25,867 bases of DNA from an uncultured Lachnospiraceae bacterium (GCA_934320845.1 CAKRFU010000033.1:1-25867); one strand, 5' to 3'; positions 8,352-17,388 are shown, counted from the stretch's first letter. The notes: generated by a model from the sequence alone, not told the origin. Translations and numbers: made by a program.

Positions 8352-8711
8352 TTAAAGTCGTATTTCTTTAATAGAAACCGCATATACCCTCAAAGGATTT
8401 TCTCCGATTTCCAATCTCAGAAGTTTCCACCCGTTTCTGTCAAAAACATTTACAAGCTTTCGCCAAAAAACTTCTCCCACATTTTCTATATTGGCATCAC
8501 CCGCAAACTCTTCTAAAGAATTAAGATATTTATTCTGGTATATTTCAAGTGTTTTATCCACCATATCCTCCATATCAGAAAATTCCACAAAATTGTCGGC
8601 AGACGGTTCTGCAAATATCTCTCCCTCCAATACATGATTATGTTTGTGTTCTTCATTGTTATCGGCACTATGCGTTATACTAAGTCTATATTTAAGTTTA
8701 TAATATTTCAT
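8352..8711 (-). CDS. 6-pyruvoyl-tetrahydropterin synthase-like protein of the XrtG locus (copy B)
   Basis: 119 residues from ATG 8711; a TTG at 8729 would add six, and neither start has a convincing RBS. Zinc ligands are H14 (THS) and H24/H26 (HNH). FVEFSDMEDMVDKTLE and ANIENVGEVFW align with the central part of PTPS (LTDLKEYMEEAI and TTENVAVYIW). The conserved LDHxxL is YQNKYL here, so both Asp and His are gone (Q59, N60), and the protein has no cysteine at all. The pterin Glu is probably E104 in GENPLRVY. Like copy A it therefore looks non-catalytic in the classical sense while keeping the metal site. It is the first gene of the XrtG group, 51 bases before the substrate gene. The two copies are clearly divergent, not a recent duplication. 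Confidence 0.7.
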   Translation of the reverse strand: MKYYKLKYRLSITHSADNNEEHKHNHVLEGEIFAEPSADNFVEFSDMEDMVDKTLEIYQNKYLNSLEEFAGDANIENVGEVFWRKLVNVFDRNGWKLLRLEIGENPLRVYAVSIKEIRL

Positions 8712-8779
8712 ACTGAAATCATAAAACAATTTTTTTTCTTTTGCAATACAAAAATATTATTTCCAAAAAATGTCTAAAA

Positions 8780-9910
8780 TCACTGTTTTTTCTTTGTCAT
8801 ATTGAGATAAACTTCCTCTTTTGTGTGAAATCCACTGTCGATAATAACGCTGTCAAGGTTGTTTTTAGTTACCATGACAGGTTTCAGTGAATAATATGGT
8901 ACAAAACTTTTGCCATTATCAATTTTTTTTATGGCAATATAATCTCCGCTGTTTTCATCCTTATCATTTTTTTGCTTACTGTCATCGGCTTTATAATATT
9001 TTTCTCCCTTTGCAATTTTAACGGCAAAATATGCAGCTGTTTTAGCCAGTTCTTCTACCTTTTTAAATTCAGTCATTTTCTGTGTTCCCTCAACAATACG
9101 CTGACATGCCAGCAAATCCGCATCCTGACCTATAAGCGCAACTTTTCCGGATAACCGGTTTTCAGAAAGCACTCTTGCCACTTCACTTGCCAAATCATCA
9201 TTTCCGCACATTATTCCGTCTACATCCGGATATTTTTCTAAAGCCTTTTCCACATACTCTCCTGCTGCCTTTGCAGACCAGCCCTTACAATAATTCGAAT
9301 ACACAATGTCTATTCCCGCTTTGCTTATCTCCTGCTTAAATGCCTTCTCAACACGAATAACATTGTCATCTGCGCTCGAACCGTTTATCTCAAATATTTT
9401 CCCGCCATGCGGAAGTGCACGCTTCATGGCTTTTCCCATGTCTTTACCTACCGTTTCATTGTCGAATGATATATAAAGGTCGGTATCAACATTTTTTATA
9501 AGTCTGTCATAGGAAATCACACTTATTCCTTTATCTTTTGCTCTTTTTACTGCATCAGATATTGCACCACAGTCTACCGCTATTATAACAATCACATCTA
9601 CATTTTGAGAAATCAGATAATCTATCTGTGAAATCTGTTCTTTTACATCTCCGTTCGCATTTTGAACATTTACTTTTGCACCGAGTTCCTTAGCGGCAGT
9701 GACAAATGTATCCCTATCTCTGAGCCATCTTTCTATTACAAATGAATCAAAACAAAGTCCTATGTTTATACTTTTCTTTTTGTCTGTCACTTTTTCAGGA
9801 GCACTGTTATAACTGCATCCCGTCATCACCGATACAAATAATATCGCAATTACAAGCATTAAAACTGTCATTTTTTTTGCATAGCTAATACACTTAAACT
9901 TTCTTTTCAT
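8780..9910 (-). CDS. XylF-like sugar-binding lipoprotein
   Basis: 376 residues, a type I periplasmic-binding-protein fold. A basic N-terminus and hydrophobic core end in a lipobox, SVMTGC, with lipidated C32. The mature sequence is close to D-xylose-binding XylF: ERWLRDRDTF, ISQIDYLISQNVDVIVI, ISYDRLI, LYISFDNETVGKDMG, MCGNDDLASE and GQDAD. It should bind a monosaccharide, probably xylose or a similar aldose, at the outer face of the membrane. It begins 12 bases after the YesN-type regulator stop with GGAG 7 bases before the ATG, so it belongs to the sensor operon, not to an importer of its own. It could feed the MmsAB importer encoded upstream or act in sensing. No clear terminator follows it, so read-through into the XrtG genes is possible. 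Confidence 0.8.
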   Translation of the reverse strand: MKRKFKCISYAKKMTVLMLVIAILFVSVMTGCSYNSAPEKVTDKKKSINIGLCFDSFVIERWLRDRDTFVTAAKELGAKVNVQNANGDVKEQISQIDYLISQNVDVIVIIAVDCGAISDAVKRAKDKGISVISYDRLIKNVDTDLYISFDNETVGKDMGKAMKRALPHGGKIFEINGSSADDNVIRVEKAFKQEISKAGIDIVYSNYCKGWSAKAAGEYVEKALEKYPDVDGIMCGNDDLASEVARVLSENRLSGKVALIGQDADLLACQRIVEGTQKMTEFKKVEELAKTAAYFAVKIAKGEKYYKADDSKQKNDKDENSGDYIAIKKIDNGKSFVPYYSLKPVMVTKNNLDSVIIDSGFHTKEEVYLNMTKKKQ

Positions 9911-9922
9911 CCCTTTTCTCCA

Positions 9923-11509
9923 TCATCCTCTGTACTCGCTTGGTGTTACATTTTCTTTCTTCTTAAATATCCTGCTAAAATAGTTTGGATCACTGTAACC
10001 GCACATGGCACATACTTCTTTTATGCTGTATGTATTGTCTTCGAGCAGTTCTTTAGCATAGTCTATTCTTTTCTTTGTGAGATAATCAATAAAATTTACT
10101 CCTGCCTCCTCCTTAAATAACTTGCTAAAATAATACGGACTTATATTTACAACTTTTGACACATCATCCAATGAAATATTTTTCGTGTAATTCTCATCTA
10201 TATAATCCATCGCTTTTGATATTACTGTTTCTGAACATTCTTCATGTTTAGATGCAATATTCTCACATACCAGACTTATCTTTGATATAAACCATTTACA
10301 AAGTTCACCGTAATTTTTCATGGCAAGCACACTTGAAAGGTAATCTTTTCTGTATCTGAAACCATAATCAAGTCCTCCTGCATTTACACCCATGGTTTCA
10401 GCGCGCATGACAAGTTCAAGAACTTTTAATTTTATATCATCATCATACTGCCCAAATTTTTCGCACAGCATGTCAAAAAATATTTTCGCCTGCTGTTTCG
10501 CCTGCATTGTATCTCCCTGCTCTATGTAAGTAAACATCTTTTTCTCAACATCTATAGGATAATCTTCATCTATTTTTCCGGCGAGTGGTAAATCATCTAC
10601 ATGTGCAACATGTGATTCTCCTTCATCCAGACAGCGTATAGCTTCAACATACGACTCCTTAACCTTATCCAGTTCTTTTGTGTGTCCTATTCCCGCCATA
10701 AATTTTGCATCCGTACTTTCTTCAAGCGCATAGACAAGATTTCTCGTTCTCTCTATTATGGAAATTCTTTCATCATAATCAACGCTTTCCTTGTTACTGA
10801 AAACTACAACAACTATCCTGTTAGACATCATTGAACCTATTATACATCTGAAAGTATCTGATATTTTCTGTCTTATCTGGTCATACTCCTTTTGAAGTCT
10901 CATCCCTGTTCCAACAGGATTTGTCAAAACTCCATTTTTGTAATCTTCACCAAATTGAAGCAATATTATGTAAGCATATTCCTCTTCGATATTCATTATT
11001 TCCTTGTAATATTCATTTTCAGATTTGCTTCCATTTTGCAATAAAAGATTGCTCACAAAACCATTTTCAATAATAGGTATAACCGTCTCTAACTTTTCTC
11101 TTATTCGTATACTATCTATCTTCTTTTTTCTTTTTTCCTCAACACTTTTTATGGCTCTTGTAAGAACATCTATTATTGAAGCTTTCGATACGGGTTTTGA
11201 CAAAAAATCGAAAACTCCTATACTTATCGCATCTTTAGCATAATCAAATTTATTGTAAGCCGTTATAACGATAAACTGTATATTCTTGTTTTTCTCTCTT
11301 ATTTTCTGCATTGCCTCAATGCCGTTTAACCCTGGCATATGAATATCCATCAGTGCAATATCAGGCTTTTCCTCCTCCGCAATCTCGACTGCGACCCTTC
11401 CTGTCTTTGCTGTAAACACTTCACACTCGTCACCAAAATTTGTTGCGATTATTGTTTTCATTGAATTGAGCATAAGCCCCTCATCATCTGCAAGCAAAAT
11501 CCTTATCAA
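9923..11509 (-). CDS. YesN-type response regulator with AraC DNA-binding domain
   Basis: 528 residues. The receiver domain (about 1-120) has acidic residues ADDE at 7-10, phospho-acceptor D55 (LMDIHMPG) and K105 (SKP). A middle region of about 300 residues is followed by a C-terminal AraC pair of helix-turn-helices (about 430-528), including ISLDDVSKVVNISPYYFSKL and GYSDPNYFSRIFK. It should activate sugar-transport genes when phosphorylated by the neighbouring kinase. The longest frame (from 11557) is rejected. A TTG at 11509 overlaps the kinase stop as TTGA and has GGAGG 10 bases upstream, giving the classic coupled junction. Likely targets are the chvE operon and the gene just downstream; no site was proven. 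Confidence 0.88.
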   Translation of the reverse strand: MIRILLADDEGLMLNSMKTIIATNFGDECEVFTAKTGRVAVEIAEEEKPDIALMDIHMPGLNGIEAMQKIREKNKNIQFIVITAYNKFDYAKDAISIGVFDFLSKPVSKASIIDVLTRAIKSVEEKRKKKIDSIRIREKLETVIPIIENGFVSNLLLQNGSKSENEYYKEIMNIEEEYAYIILLQFGEDYKNGVLTNPVGTGMRLQKEYDQIRQKISDTFRCIIGSMMSNRIVVVVFSNKESVDYDERISIIERTRNLVYALEESTDAKFMAGIGHTKELDKVKESYVEAIRCLDEGESHVAHVDDLPLAGKIDEDYPIDVEKKMFTYIEQGDTMQAKQQAKIFFDMLCEKFGQYDDDIKLKVLELVMRAETMGVNAGGLDYGFRYRKDYLSSVLAMKNYGELCKWFISKISLVCENIASKHEECSETVISKAMDYIDENYTKNISLDDVSKVVNISPYYFSKLFKEEAGVNFIDYLTKKRIDYAKELLEDNTYSIKEVCAMCGYSDPNYFSRIFKKKENVTPSEYRG

Positions 11510-13011
11510 AACACATCTTCCTCCTTTGGGATAATGATAGTTGCCGTAGTGCCACACATGGCACCATCACTGTCAATTTTAAATAAATTTTCTTTCTTAT
11601 AATATAACTCAAGTCTTTTATTTACATTTTCAAGACCGATACCTGTCGATTCACTGTCACTTTGTTCTTCATTTTTTATATTTTCCATTATTTCCCAGAC
11701 TTTTTCTCTCTCAATTCCTTCTCCATTATCCTGAACCTGTATTATTATATCGTCATCATCATCAACTATGTAAAGTGCAATTCTCTTCTCACCCTCATTA
11801 TTTCTTACACCATGATTTAACGCATTTTCAACAATAGGCTGCAATATCATGCTTGGCACTCTTATTCTGATATCCTCTATTCCAATGTGCTTTTCATAAT
11901 GTATTTCTCCGTCATACCTTACATTTATTATATATATATAATTATCAACTACCTCTATTTCTTCTTCTAAAGTTGCATCATCCTGCATTTTTTTTACATT
12001 ATATCTGAAAAAATCTGCCATCTTCTGAACAAACACACTTGTCCTCTCAGCATCCTCAAGCATTGCAAGCTGCGCACCTGCGTTGAGACAGTTAAAAAGA
12101 AAATGAGGGTTTATCTGTGCCTGAAGATACTTTAACCTTGCATCTTTCAGATGATTTTCCATTAGAAGCTGCTGTTCCTTTAATTTTCTCTCCTCTTCCA
12201 TTCTTTTTTTCACCTGATCAACATAATGCCTCAGACTTCTCACCATAGTATTAAATGCATTTGTCACAATTCCTACTTCATCGGTAAGTTCTGAATTTTT
12301 AAGTTCTGCATCCAAATCTCCACTCGCTATCTCATTTGCCGTTCTTGCAAGTGACACTAACGGATTTATGATATTTCTCACAAATAACAGCAATACAGTC
12401 ATTGATAAAATACATATTAAAACAATAATAACTACGCTCACAAACTCAGATAACTTTAACGAGCCCAAAAGCACCTGATAGTTATTTGAATTTTCCTCGA
12501 ACTGGCTTTCATTCAACAATGAAATATATTCTTTTATATAATTGTATATTTCTGTACTTTTCTCATAATAATCCTTGTACTTTTCAACATTTCGCCCTCT
12601 TTTTTCCTGAATTGTCATCTCCGACAATTCAAGATAAGTTTCCGACATTCCTCTTATATTCTTTTGAAACATAAATATTTCATCATCTGTATTTTTATCA
12701 TTCAGATTTTCCAGCATACTCCTATATTCATCCTCATAACGGAAATAATTTTCCAAAGACTCCGCATTGCGTGTATTCAAATATCCATATAAATTATTTT
12801 GTATATTTTGTATCGCAGTTGACAGTTCACCCGTTGTAATATTTGACGAATATACATTGTTTATACTTTTTAAAGATACATTTATAAAATAAAACACTGT
12901 CGCAATTACTATAAACACAATTATGACTACAAGAGTATACATCGAAATAAGTTTTGTTTTTATCGAACCGGAATATGCATTTTTTATCCATCTTTTCGTT
13001 CTCTTAAACAT
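11506..13011 (-). CDS. YesM-type sensor histidine kinase
   Basis: 501 residues: membrane helix (about 23-45), helical extracellular domain (about 46-188), second helix (about 189-211), HAMP (about 212-265), coiled coil, then the His_kinase domain with the invariant QINPHFLFN (H303). ATP-binding motifs follow: N396 in QPIVENALNHG, DNGEG at 428-432 and TGIGL at 456-460. This is the YesM/LytS-like class that works with AraC-type YesN regulators on carbohydrate genes. Its RBS overlaps the stop codon of the anchored sugar-binding protein gene (TAGGAG), and its own stop overlaps the regulator start, so the three are made together. The modest extracellular domain lacks a sugar-binding fold, which suggests it senses through the upstream binding protein. 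Confidence 0.9.
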   Translation of the reverse strand: MFKRTKRWIKNAYSGSIKTKLISMYTLVVIIVFIVIATVFYFINVSLKSINNVYSSNITTGELSTAIQNIQNNLYGYLNTRNAESLENYFRYEDEYRSMLENLNDKNTDDEIFMFQKNIRGMSETYLELSEMTIQEKRGRNVEKYKDYYEKSTEIYNYIKEYISLLNESQFEENSNNYQVLLGSLKLSEFVSVVIIVLICILSMTVLLLFVRNIINPLVSLARTANEIASGDLDAELKNSELTDEVGIVTNAFNTMVRSLRHYVDQVKKRMEEERKLKEQQLLMENHLKDARLKYLQAQINPHFLFNCLNAGAQLAMLEDAERTSVFVQKMADFFRYNVKKMQDDATLEEEIEVVDNYIYIINVRYDGEIHYEKHIGIEDIRIRVPSMILQPIVENALNHGVRNNEGEKRIALYIVDDDDDIIIQVQDNGEGIEREKVWEIMENIKNEEQSDSESTGIGLENVNKRLELYYKKENLFKIDSDGAMCGTTATIIIPKEEDVF

Positions 13012-13020
13012 ATATTTCTC

Positions 13021-14064
13021 CTAATTTTCATCTACATTATCTTTTTTATAATAATCAGAAACATTTTTCTTTGAAATCACATTCATATCCACACTTATAT
13101 AATCACTTACATGCCCGGAATCAATATAATCACAAAGTGCCTGTATACTGTTTTCGCCAAGCTGTTTTGCATCAAGCTCTATTGATTTTGATACAATTCC
13201 CTTTTTTATTGCTTTTAATGTAGAGGTAGACGAATAATAATTAACAATTTTTACTCTTCCAACTCTGTTGTAATCAATTGTCGCCTGACACAAACATTCT
13301 GATGCTGTCTCATTCAAACTTACAACTATGTCAGGAAGGCTTGCCTTATTTAAAAACAGATTTCTTATTCCCTCCTCAATATCAAAAGTTGTTTTATTCT
13401 CAATATAGTATGGCTGCACATTTATATTTATCCTAGAACCAATCCCCTGTAGCAATGCGCTTTTAATCTGCCCAAATATTATTTCATTCCCGGCAGCATT
13501 CTTTTCCGTTAATATATACACTCTTCTTTTTCTTTTATCCATCAGACTGCTTATCTCTTTTGCATACACCTGCCCCATCTGGTATGTATTTATGCCAACA
13601 AATGAAACTCTTTTTGTATCTGGCGCATCATTTATGACAGTCACTACCGGCATTCCGAATTTTGTCGCTTTATTTATAAGCATTTCTAATTCCCTGCTTC
13701 CATCCGGCTCAATAATTATTCCGTCAACCTTAGCTGCCATACATATTTTCATATAATCTGAAATCGTATAATCATCCGGAAGATTTTCTCCTATTTTTTC
13801 AACAAAAATGCCTTTTTTATCTGCATAGCGTTTTGCGTTTTCATAAACACTATTCCAAAATTCTCCTGAAAAATCTTTTGCTATCATAGCAAAATGTTTA
13901 CTGTATTCATCTGCACTTTCTTGATTTGTTTTCTTTCCGACATTCTTCTGTACATTCCAGATGTAGCCAAATCCAAAAACAAATATAAATAATGTAACTA
14001 TTGATAAAGCAATAATCGAACTTGTTTTTTTTAATTTATTTTCATTTTCTTTATTTTTCTTCAC
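13021..14064 (-). CDS. Membrane-anchored RbsB-like sugar-binding protein, probable sensor partner
   Basis: 347 residues from a GTG start (14064) with GAGGAAAG just upstream. The N-terminus has a charged cytoplasmic stretch and a helix (about 15-36) with no lipobox Cys, so it is probably an uncleaved membrane anchor rather than a lipoprotein. The rest is a ribose-binding-like type I fold: DFSGEFWNSVYENAKRYADK, VDGIIIEPDG, GMPVVTVINDAP, FVGINTYQMGQ and PDIVVSLNETASE. It lies between a terminator and the histidine kinase gene, 9 bases before the latter. The layout matches three-component systems such as XylFII-LytS-YesN of Clostridium, where the anchored binding protein presents sugar to the kinase. 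The ligand is unknown; several positions differ from XylF/ChvE, so it need not be xylose. Confidence 0.8.
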   Translation of the reverse strand: MKKNKENENKLKKTSSIIALSIVTLFIFVFGFGYIWNVQKNVGKKTNQESADEYSKHFAMIAKDFSGEFWNSVYENAKRYADKKGIFVEKIGENLPDDYTISDYMKICMAAKVDGIIIEPDGSRELEMLINKATKFGMPVVTVINDAPDTKRVSFVGINTYQMGQVYAKEISSLMDKRKRRVYILTEKNAAGNEIIFGQIKSALLQGIGSRININVQPYYIENKTTFDIEEGIRNLFLNKASLPDIVVSLNETASECLCQATIDYNRVGRVKIVNYYSSTSTLKAIKKGIVSKSIELDAKQLGENSIQALCDYIDSGHVSDYISVDMNVISKKNVSDYYKKDNVDEN

Positions 14065-14117
14065 GGCTCTTTCCTCAAATACTCTTTTCTAAATATTGAT
14101 GTTACTATAATTTAATC

Positions 14118-14152
14118 TAAAAAACAAGGAGACTTTCAAACCGAAAGTCTCC
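14118..14152 (-). terminator. Intrinsic terminator of the chvE-mmsAB-88aa operon
   Basis: A perfect 10-bp stem, GGAGACTTTC (14128-14137) with GAAAGTCTCC (14143-14152), has a 5-base loop. On the minus strand it is followed by TTGTTTTTT. It separates the importer operon from the sensor operon, so the two are probably transcribed separately. Confidence 0.88.
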
Positions 14153-14158
14153 CTGCCA

Positions 14159-14197
14159 GTCACCGGTTACTGTTCACCTTATGGTATGACCGGTAAC
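14159..14197 (-). other. Additional stem-loop just upstream of the terminator
   Basis: GTCACCGGT (14159-14167) pairs with ACCGGTAAC (14189-14197): nine pairs including one G-U, loop of 21 bases. No T run follows. It may protect the 3' end of the message, or serve as a protein-binding palindrome (ACCGGT is self-complementary). Function is inferred only. Confidence 0.45.
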
Positions 14198-14224
14198 AAT
14201 CACCGCACAATCTAAAAATTTATT

Positions 14225-14491
14225 TTAATACTCCTCATCACTATCCTTTTTTTCTTCACACTCTATATTTTCTTGTGCTTGAGATTTTGTCTTTTTCATA
14301 AGCCTTGTTGCGTAACAGATAACACCAATGGCTCCTGATGCAAGAACAACAGTGAAGATAATAGCAACCGGCCATGACATTGTGTCATCTCCATGAATTC
14401 TGTTGTTTAAAATCCCAAATGCCATATACCCAATATATGCTGCAACCAGATAATATATAATTGATTTTGTATTTACATTATTGCCTGTCAT
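14225..14491 (-). CDS. Small two-helix membrane protein of unknown function
   Basis: 88 residues with two hydrophobic segments (about 10-28 and 39-62), a short loop containing NNRIHGDDTMSW and a highly charged cytoplasmic-looking tail (KKTKSQAQ, then acidic). I do not recognise a family. AGGAG lies a few bases before ATG 14491, so it is surely translated. It is the last gene of the importer operon, 96 bases after the permease, and is followed by tandem hairpins. It might be an accessory subunit of the importer or a link to the sensor encoded next; nothing in the sequence decides. Confidence 0.75.
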   Translation of the reverse strand: MTGNNVNTKSIIYYLVAAYIGYMAFGILNNRIHGDDTMSWPVAIIFTVVLASGAIGVICYATRLMKKTKSQAQENIECEEKKDSDEEY

Positions 14492-14587
14492 ATTTCTTCA
14501 CTCCTATTCTTACTGCTATTTTATATTTTTAATATTTTCTTTTAAACAAAACCCGGTACAATATCTCCATTATTCGTTGTCCTGACA

Positions 14588-15754
14588 TCAAGCCTTTGTC
14601 ATATTTTTGTTGTTAAACTTAATATCGAAGATAACTGCAATAAGAAGAACTGCTCCTTTTACAACATACTGCCAGTTTGAGTTAAGTCCTATGATAGACA
14701 TACCCTGGTTGATAACTCCAAGAAGTATGGCACCGATAACAGCTCCGCCTACTGTTCCTGAACCACCATATGCAGATGCACCACCGATGAAGCATGCACC
14801 GATTGCATCCATCTCGTATGAGTTTCCTGAATCACCATTTACTGAACCTACTCTTGCTGCACAAAGCAAACCACAAAGACCTGCAAGTATTGCAACCTGA
14901 ACATATGCTATAAAGAATACTTTGTTTGTATCGATACCTGAAAGTTTGGTAGCTTTCTCATTTCCGCCTATTGCATAGAAATGACGACCAAGTGCTGTCT
15001 TGCTTGTAATGAATGCATATAATAATACTACTGCAAGAAGCCAAAGAAGCATTACCGGAATACCTTTGTACTGTGATAATTTATAGCAGTATAACAATAC
15101 ACATACACTTATTACAGCCATCTTTATATATGTACTTGAAGCACTCTCAACGTGATAGCCTTTTTTCTGTTTTTTCTGTCTTCCGATAACTGTAAATGCA
15201 ATATATCCTATAACTACAACCACTCCAACAATTATTGCTGAATATTTCTGTCCGTCATCAAGTCCCGGAACATTTATATATGATGTGAATACATCTAGGA
15301 ATGATCTGTTCTGGATTGAAATTGTTTTACTGTCGAGAACTACACGACCAAGTCCTCTAAATACAAACATACCTGCAAGTGTTGTGATAAATGGAGGTAT
15401 TCTTGAATAACCTATCCAATATCCCTGCCATACACCAATCACTGCTGCAACTACAAGTCCGAGAAGTATTACCCCTATTGCAGGAATTGATGTTGTTGAT
15501 AAAAGCTTTGCTGCAATGGCTCCAACAAGACATACAACAGAGCCGACAGATAAGTCGATGTTACCACCCGTCAATATGCAAAGCAACATACCACAGGCAA
15601 GTATAACTACATATGCATTCTGCAAAAGCAGATTTGATAAGTTCTGGGCATATATCATTTTTCCGCCCGTCATTTGATTAAACAATACAAATACGATTAA
15701 TAATACAAGTACCATCGTATATTTTACAAGAAAATCTTTTACTTTAGCGTTCAT
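14588..15754 (-). CDS. mmsB: Multiple-monosaccharide ABC transporter permease (MmsB/GguB, XylH-like)
   Basis: 388 residues, about ten membrane helices, with the family signature GGNIDLSVGSVVCLVGAIAA near 63-82, GMFVFRGLGR, and the late motif GGASAYGGSGTVGGAVIGA. It is a BPD_transp_2 permease that forms the membrane channel for sugar import, powered by the ATPase encoded just upstream. The length (near 390) and the ChvE-type binding protein in the operon favour the GguB/MmsB group over XylH proper. A central cytoplasmic stretch, RQKKQKKGYHVESASS, separates the two helix bundles. GGAG lies about 7 bases before ATG 15754, 45 bases after mmsA. Confidence 0.9.
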   Translation of the reverse strand: MNAKVKDFLVKYTMVLVLLIVFVLFNQMTGGKMIYAQNLSNLLLQNAYVVILACGMLLCILTGGNIDLSVGSVVCLVGAIAAKLLSTTSIPAIGVILLGLVVAAVIGVWQGYWIGYSRIPPFITTLAGMFVFRGLGRVVLDSKTISIQNRSFLDVFTSYINVPGLDDGQKYSAIIVGVVVVIGYIAFTVIGRQKKQKKGYHVESASSTYIKMAVISVCVLLYCYKLSQYKGIPVMLLWLLAVVLLYAFITSKTALGRHFYAIGGNEKATKLSGIDTNKVFFIAYVQVAILAGLCGLLCAARVGSVNGDSGNSYEMDAIGACFIGGASAYGGSGTVGGAVIGAILLGVINQGMSIIGLNSNWQYVVKGAVLLIAVIFDIKFNNKNMTKA

Positions 15755-15799
15755 CTTTTTCTCCTTTCCATGGGTGCCAAGTCTCTATGCCTAACTCTT

Positions 15800-17335
15800 T
15801 TACTTCTGGTCATCTTTTAAAATATTGGACATAATAAGTTCCTGAGTAGCTTCCGATGCTTCAAGTTCACCTACTATTTTTCCTTCATTCATAACATAAA
15901 TTCTGTCGCACATTCCTAAAAGTTCAGGCATTTCTGATGAAATCATAATCACACTCTTACCCATCTCAACAAGCTTATTCATAATTCCATATATTTCATA
16001 CTTTGCACCGACATCAATACCTCTTGTCGGCTCATCAAGAATAAGCACTTCAGGATCTGCAAACATCCATTTAGACAAGAGTACCTTCTGCTGGTTTCCT
16101 CCTGACAGATTACCTACCGCCTGTTCTACTGACGGACACTTTGTACGCATCTTCTCTCTGTAATCCTCAGCAACCCTGCGTTCTTCATCCATGTCTACAA
16201 TTCCATGCTTACAAATCTTTTCGAGTTTCGCCATAGTCGTATTTTCTCTTATTGTCTGACTAAGCACAAGCCCGTTCTCTTTTCTGTCTTCAGTTACATA
16301 AGCAAGACCCGCTGCTATCGCAGCTTTCTCATTTTTCAGATGTACTTCCTTACCGTTTATGAATAACTGACCCGTTATGTTCTTTCCATAACTCTTTCCG
16401 AATATACTTCTGGCAAGCTCCGTTCTGCCTGCTCCCTGAAGTCCCGCAAAACCAACTATTTCACCTTTATGTACATTGAAAGATACTTTCTTATCAACTA
16501 TTTTTCCTTCAAATGTAGGATGGTAAACCGTCCAGTCCTTCACCTCAAGTCCTAATTCTTTTGAAATATTGCGTTCTCTTTCAGGGAAACGGTCTGTCAT
16601 TTCACGACCAACCATTCCTTTAATGATACGTCCCTCATCAATATTATGGTCAGGATTCTCGATTGTCTCAATCGTTGAACCATCTCTTATAACCGTTATC
16701 CTGTCTGAAACATAGGCAATTTCATTTAATTTATGCGAGATAATAATTGATGTAAGTCCTTTTTTCTTAAACTCAAGAAGCAAATCAAGCAGCATCTGCG
16801 TATCTTCTTCATTTAATGATGATGTAGGTTCATCCAGAATAAGAAGTTTTACATCTTTTGATAATGCTTTTGCAATTTCAACAAGCTGCTGTTTACCTGT
16901 TCCAATATCTTTAATGAGAGTCTGAGCAGATTCCTTCAAGCCAACCTGAGCCATATGCTTTTCAGCCTCAGAATATGTCTCGTCCCAGTTTATTCCAAAT
17001 TTACCTTTTTTTTCATTTCCCAGGAACATATTCTCACCTATACTCAGCATCGGAATAAGTGCAAGTTCCTGATGAATAATTACAATACCTTTTGCCTCAC
17101 TATCGTGAAGAGTATTAAATTTACAAACTTCCCCGTTATATATGATATCTCCTTCGTAACTTCCATATGGGTGAATACCACTTAAAACTTTCATCAGGGT
17201 AGATTTGCCAGCTCCGTTTTCTCCGCAAAGTGCATGAATCTCGCCGCGCTCTACTGCAAGATTGACATTATCTAATGCCTTTACACCCGGAAATTCCTTC
17301 ACGATATTTTTCATTTCGAGAATATAATCAGCCAA
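15800..17335 (-). CDS. mmsA: Multiple-monosaccharide ABC transporter ATP-binding protein (MmsA/GguA)
   Basis: 511 residues with two ABC domains. The first has Walker [10 protein letters not shown] (about 38-46), a degenerate signature ([12 protein letters not shown]) and Walker [12 protein letters not shown]. The second has [10 protein letters not shown] in place of Walker A, signature LSGGNQQKV and Walker [13 protein letters not shown]. This asymmetry is normal for sugar importers of the RbsA/XylG/MglA class. It hydrolyses ATP to drive uptake through MmsB. The TTG start (17335) is supported by GGAGG 7-8 bases upstream and by the canonical beginning [18 protein letters not shown] stem-loop lies between it and chvE. 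Confidence 0.92.
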   Translation of the reverse strand: MADYILEMKNIVKEFPGVKALDNVNLAVERGEIHALCGENGAGKSTLMKVLSGIHPYGSYEGDIIYNGEVCKFNTLHDSEAKGIVIIHQELALIPMLSIGENMFLGNEKKGKFGINWDETYSEAEKHMAQVGLKESAQTLIKDIGTGKQQLVEIAKALSKDVKLLILDEPTSSLNEEDTQMLLDLLLEFKKKGLTSIIISHKLNEIAYVSDRITVIRDGSTIETIENPDHNIDEGRIIKGMVGREMTDRFPERERNISKELGLEVKDWTVYHPTFEGKIVDKKVSFNVHKGEIVGFAGLQGAGRTELARSIFGKSYGKNITGQLFINGKEVHLKNEKAAIAAGLAYVTEDRKENGLVLSQTIRENTTMAKLEKICKHGIVDMDEERRVAEDYREKMRTKCPSVEQAVGNLSGGNQQKVLLSKWMFADPEVLILDEPTRGIDVGAKYEIYGIMNKLVEMGKSVIMISSEMPELLGMCDRIYVMNEGKIVGELEASEATQELIMSNILKDDQK

Positions 17336-17360
17336 ATCAAAACCCTCCTTTTCTTTTTTA

Positions 17361-17388
17361 AGGGACTCACCGGGTTACGGGAGCCCCT
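17361..17388 (-). other. Intercistronic stem-loop between chvE and mmsA
   Basis: AGGGACTC (17361-17368) pairs with GAGCCCCT (17381-17388) through one G-U, extended by CCG/CGG around a small loop. On the minus strand it is followed by TTAAAAAAG, not a T run. Such hairpins after binding-protein genes usually stabilise the upstream message, so that more binding protein than ATPase is made. That role is inferred here. Confidence 0.6.

Noticed and set aside
8712..8779. Terminator between the XylF-like gene and the XrtG locus
   Set aside because: The spacer is AT-rich with T runs, but no convincing stem was found, and no consensus promoter either.
9923..11557. 544-residue response regulator starting at 11557
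   Set aside because: The extra 16 residues overlap the kinase gene in another frame and precede the RBS; the TTG at 11509 with GGAGG and TTGA overlap fits far better.
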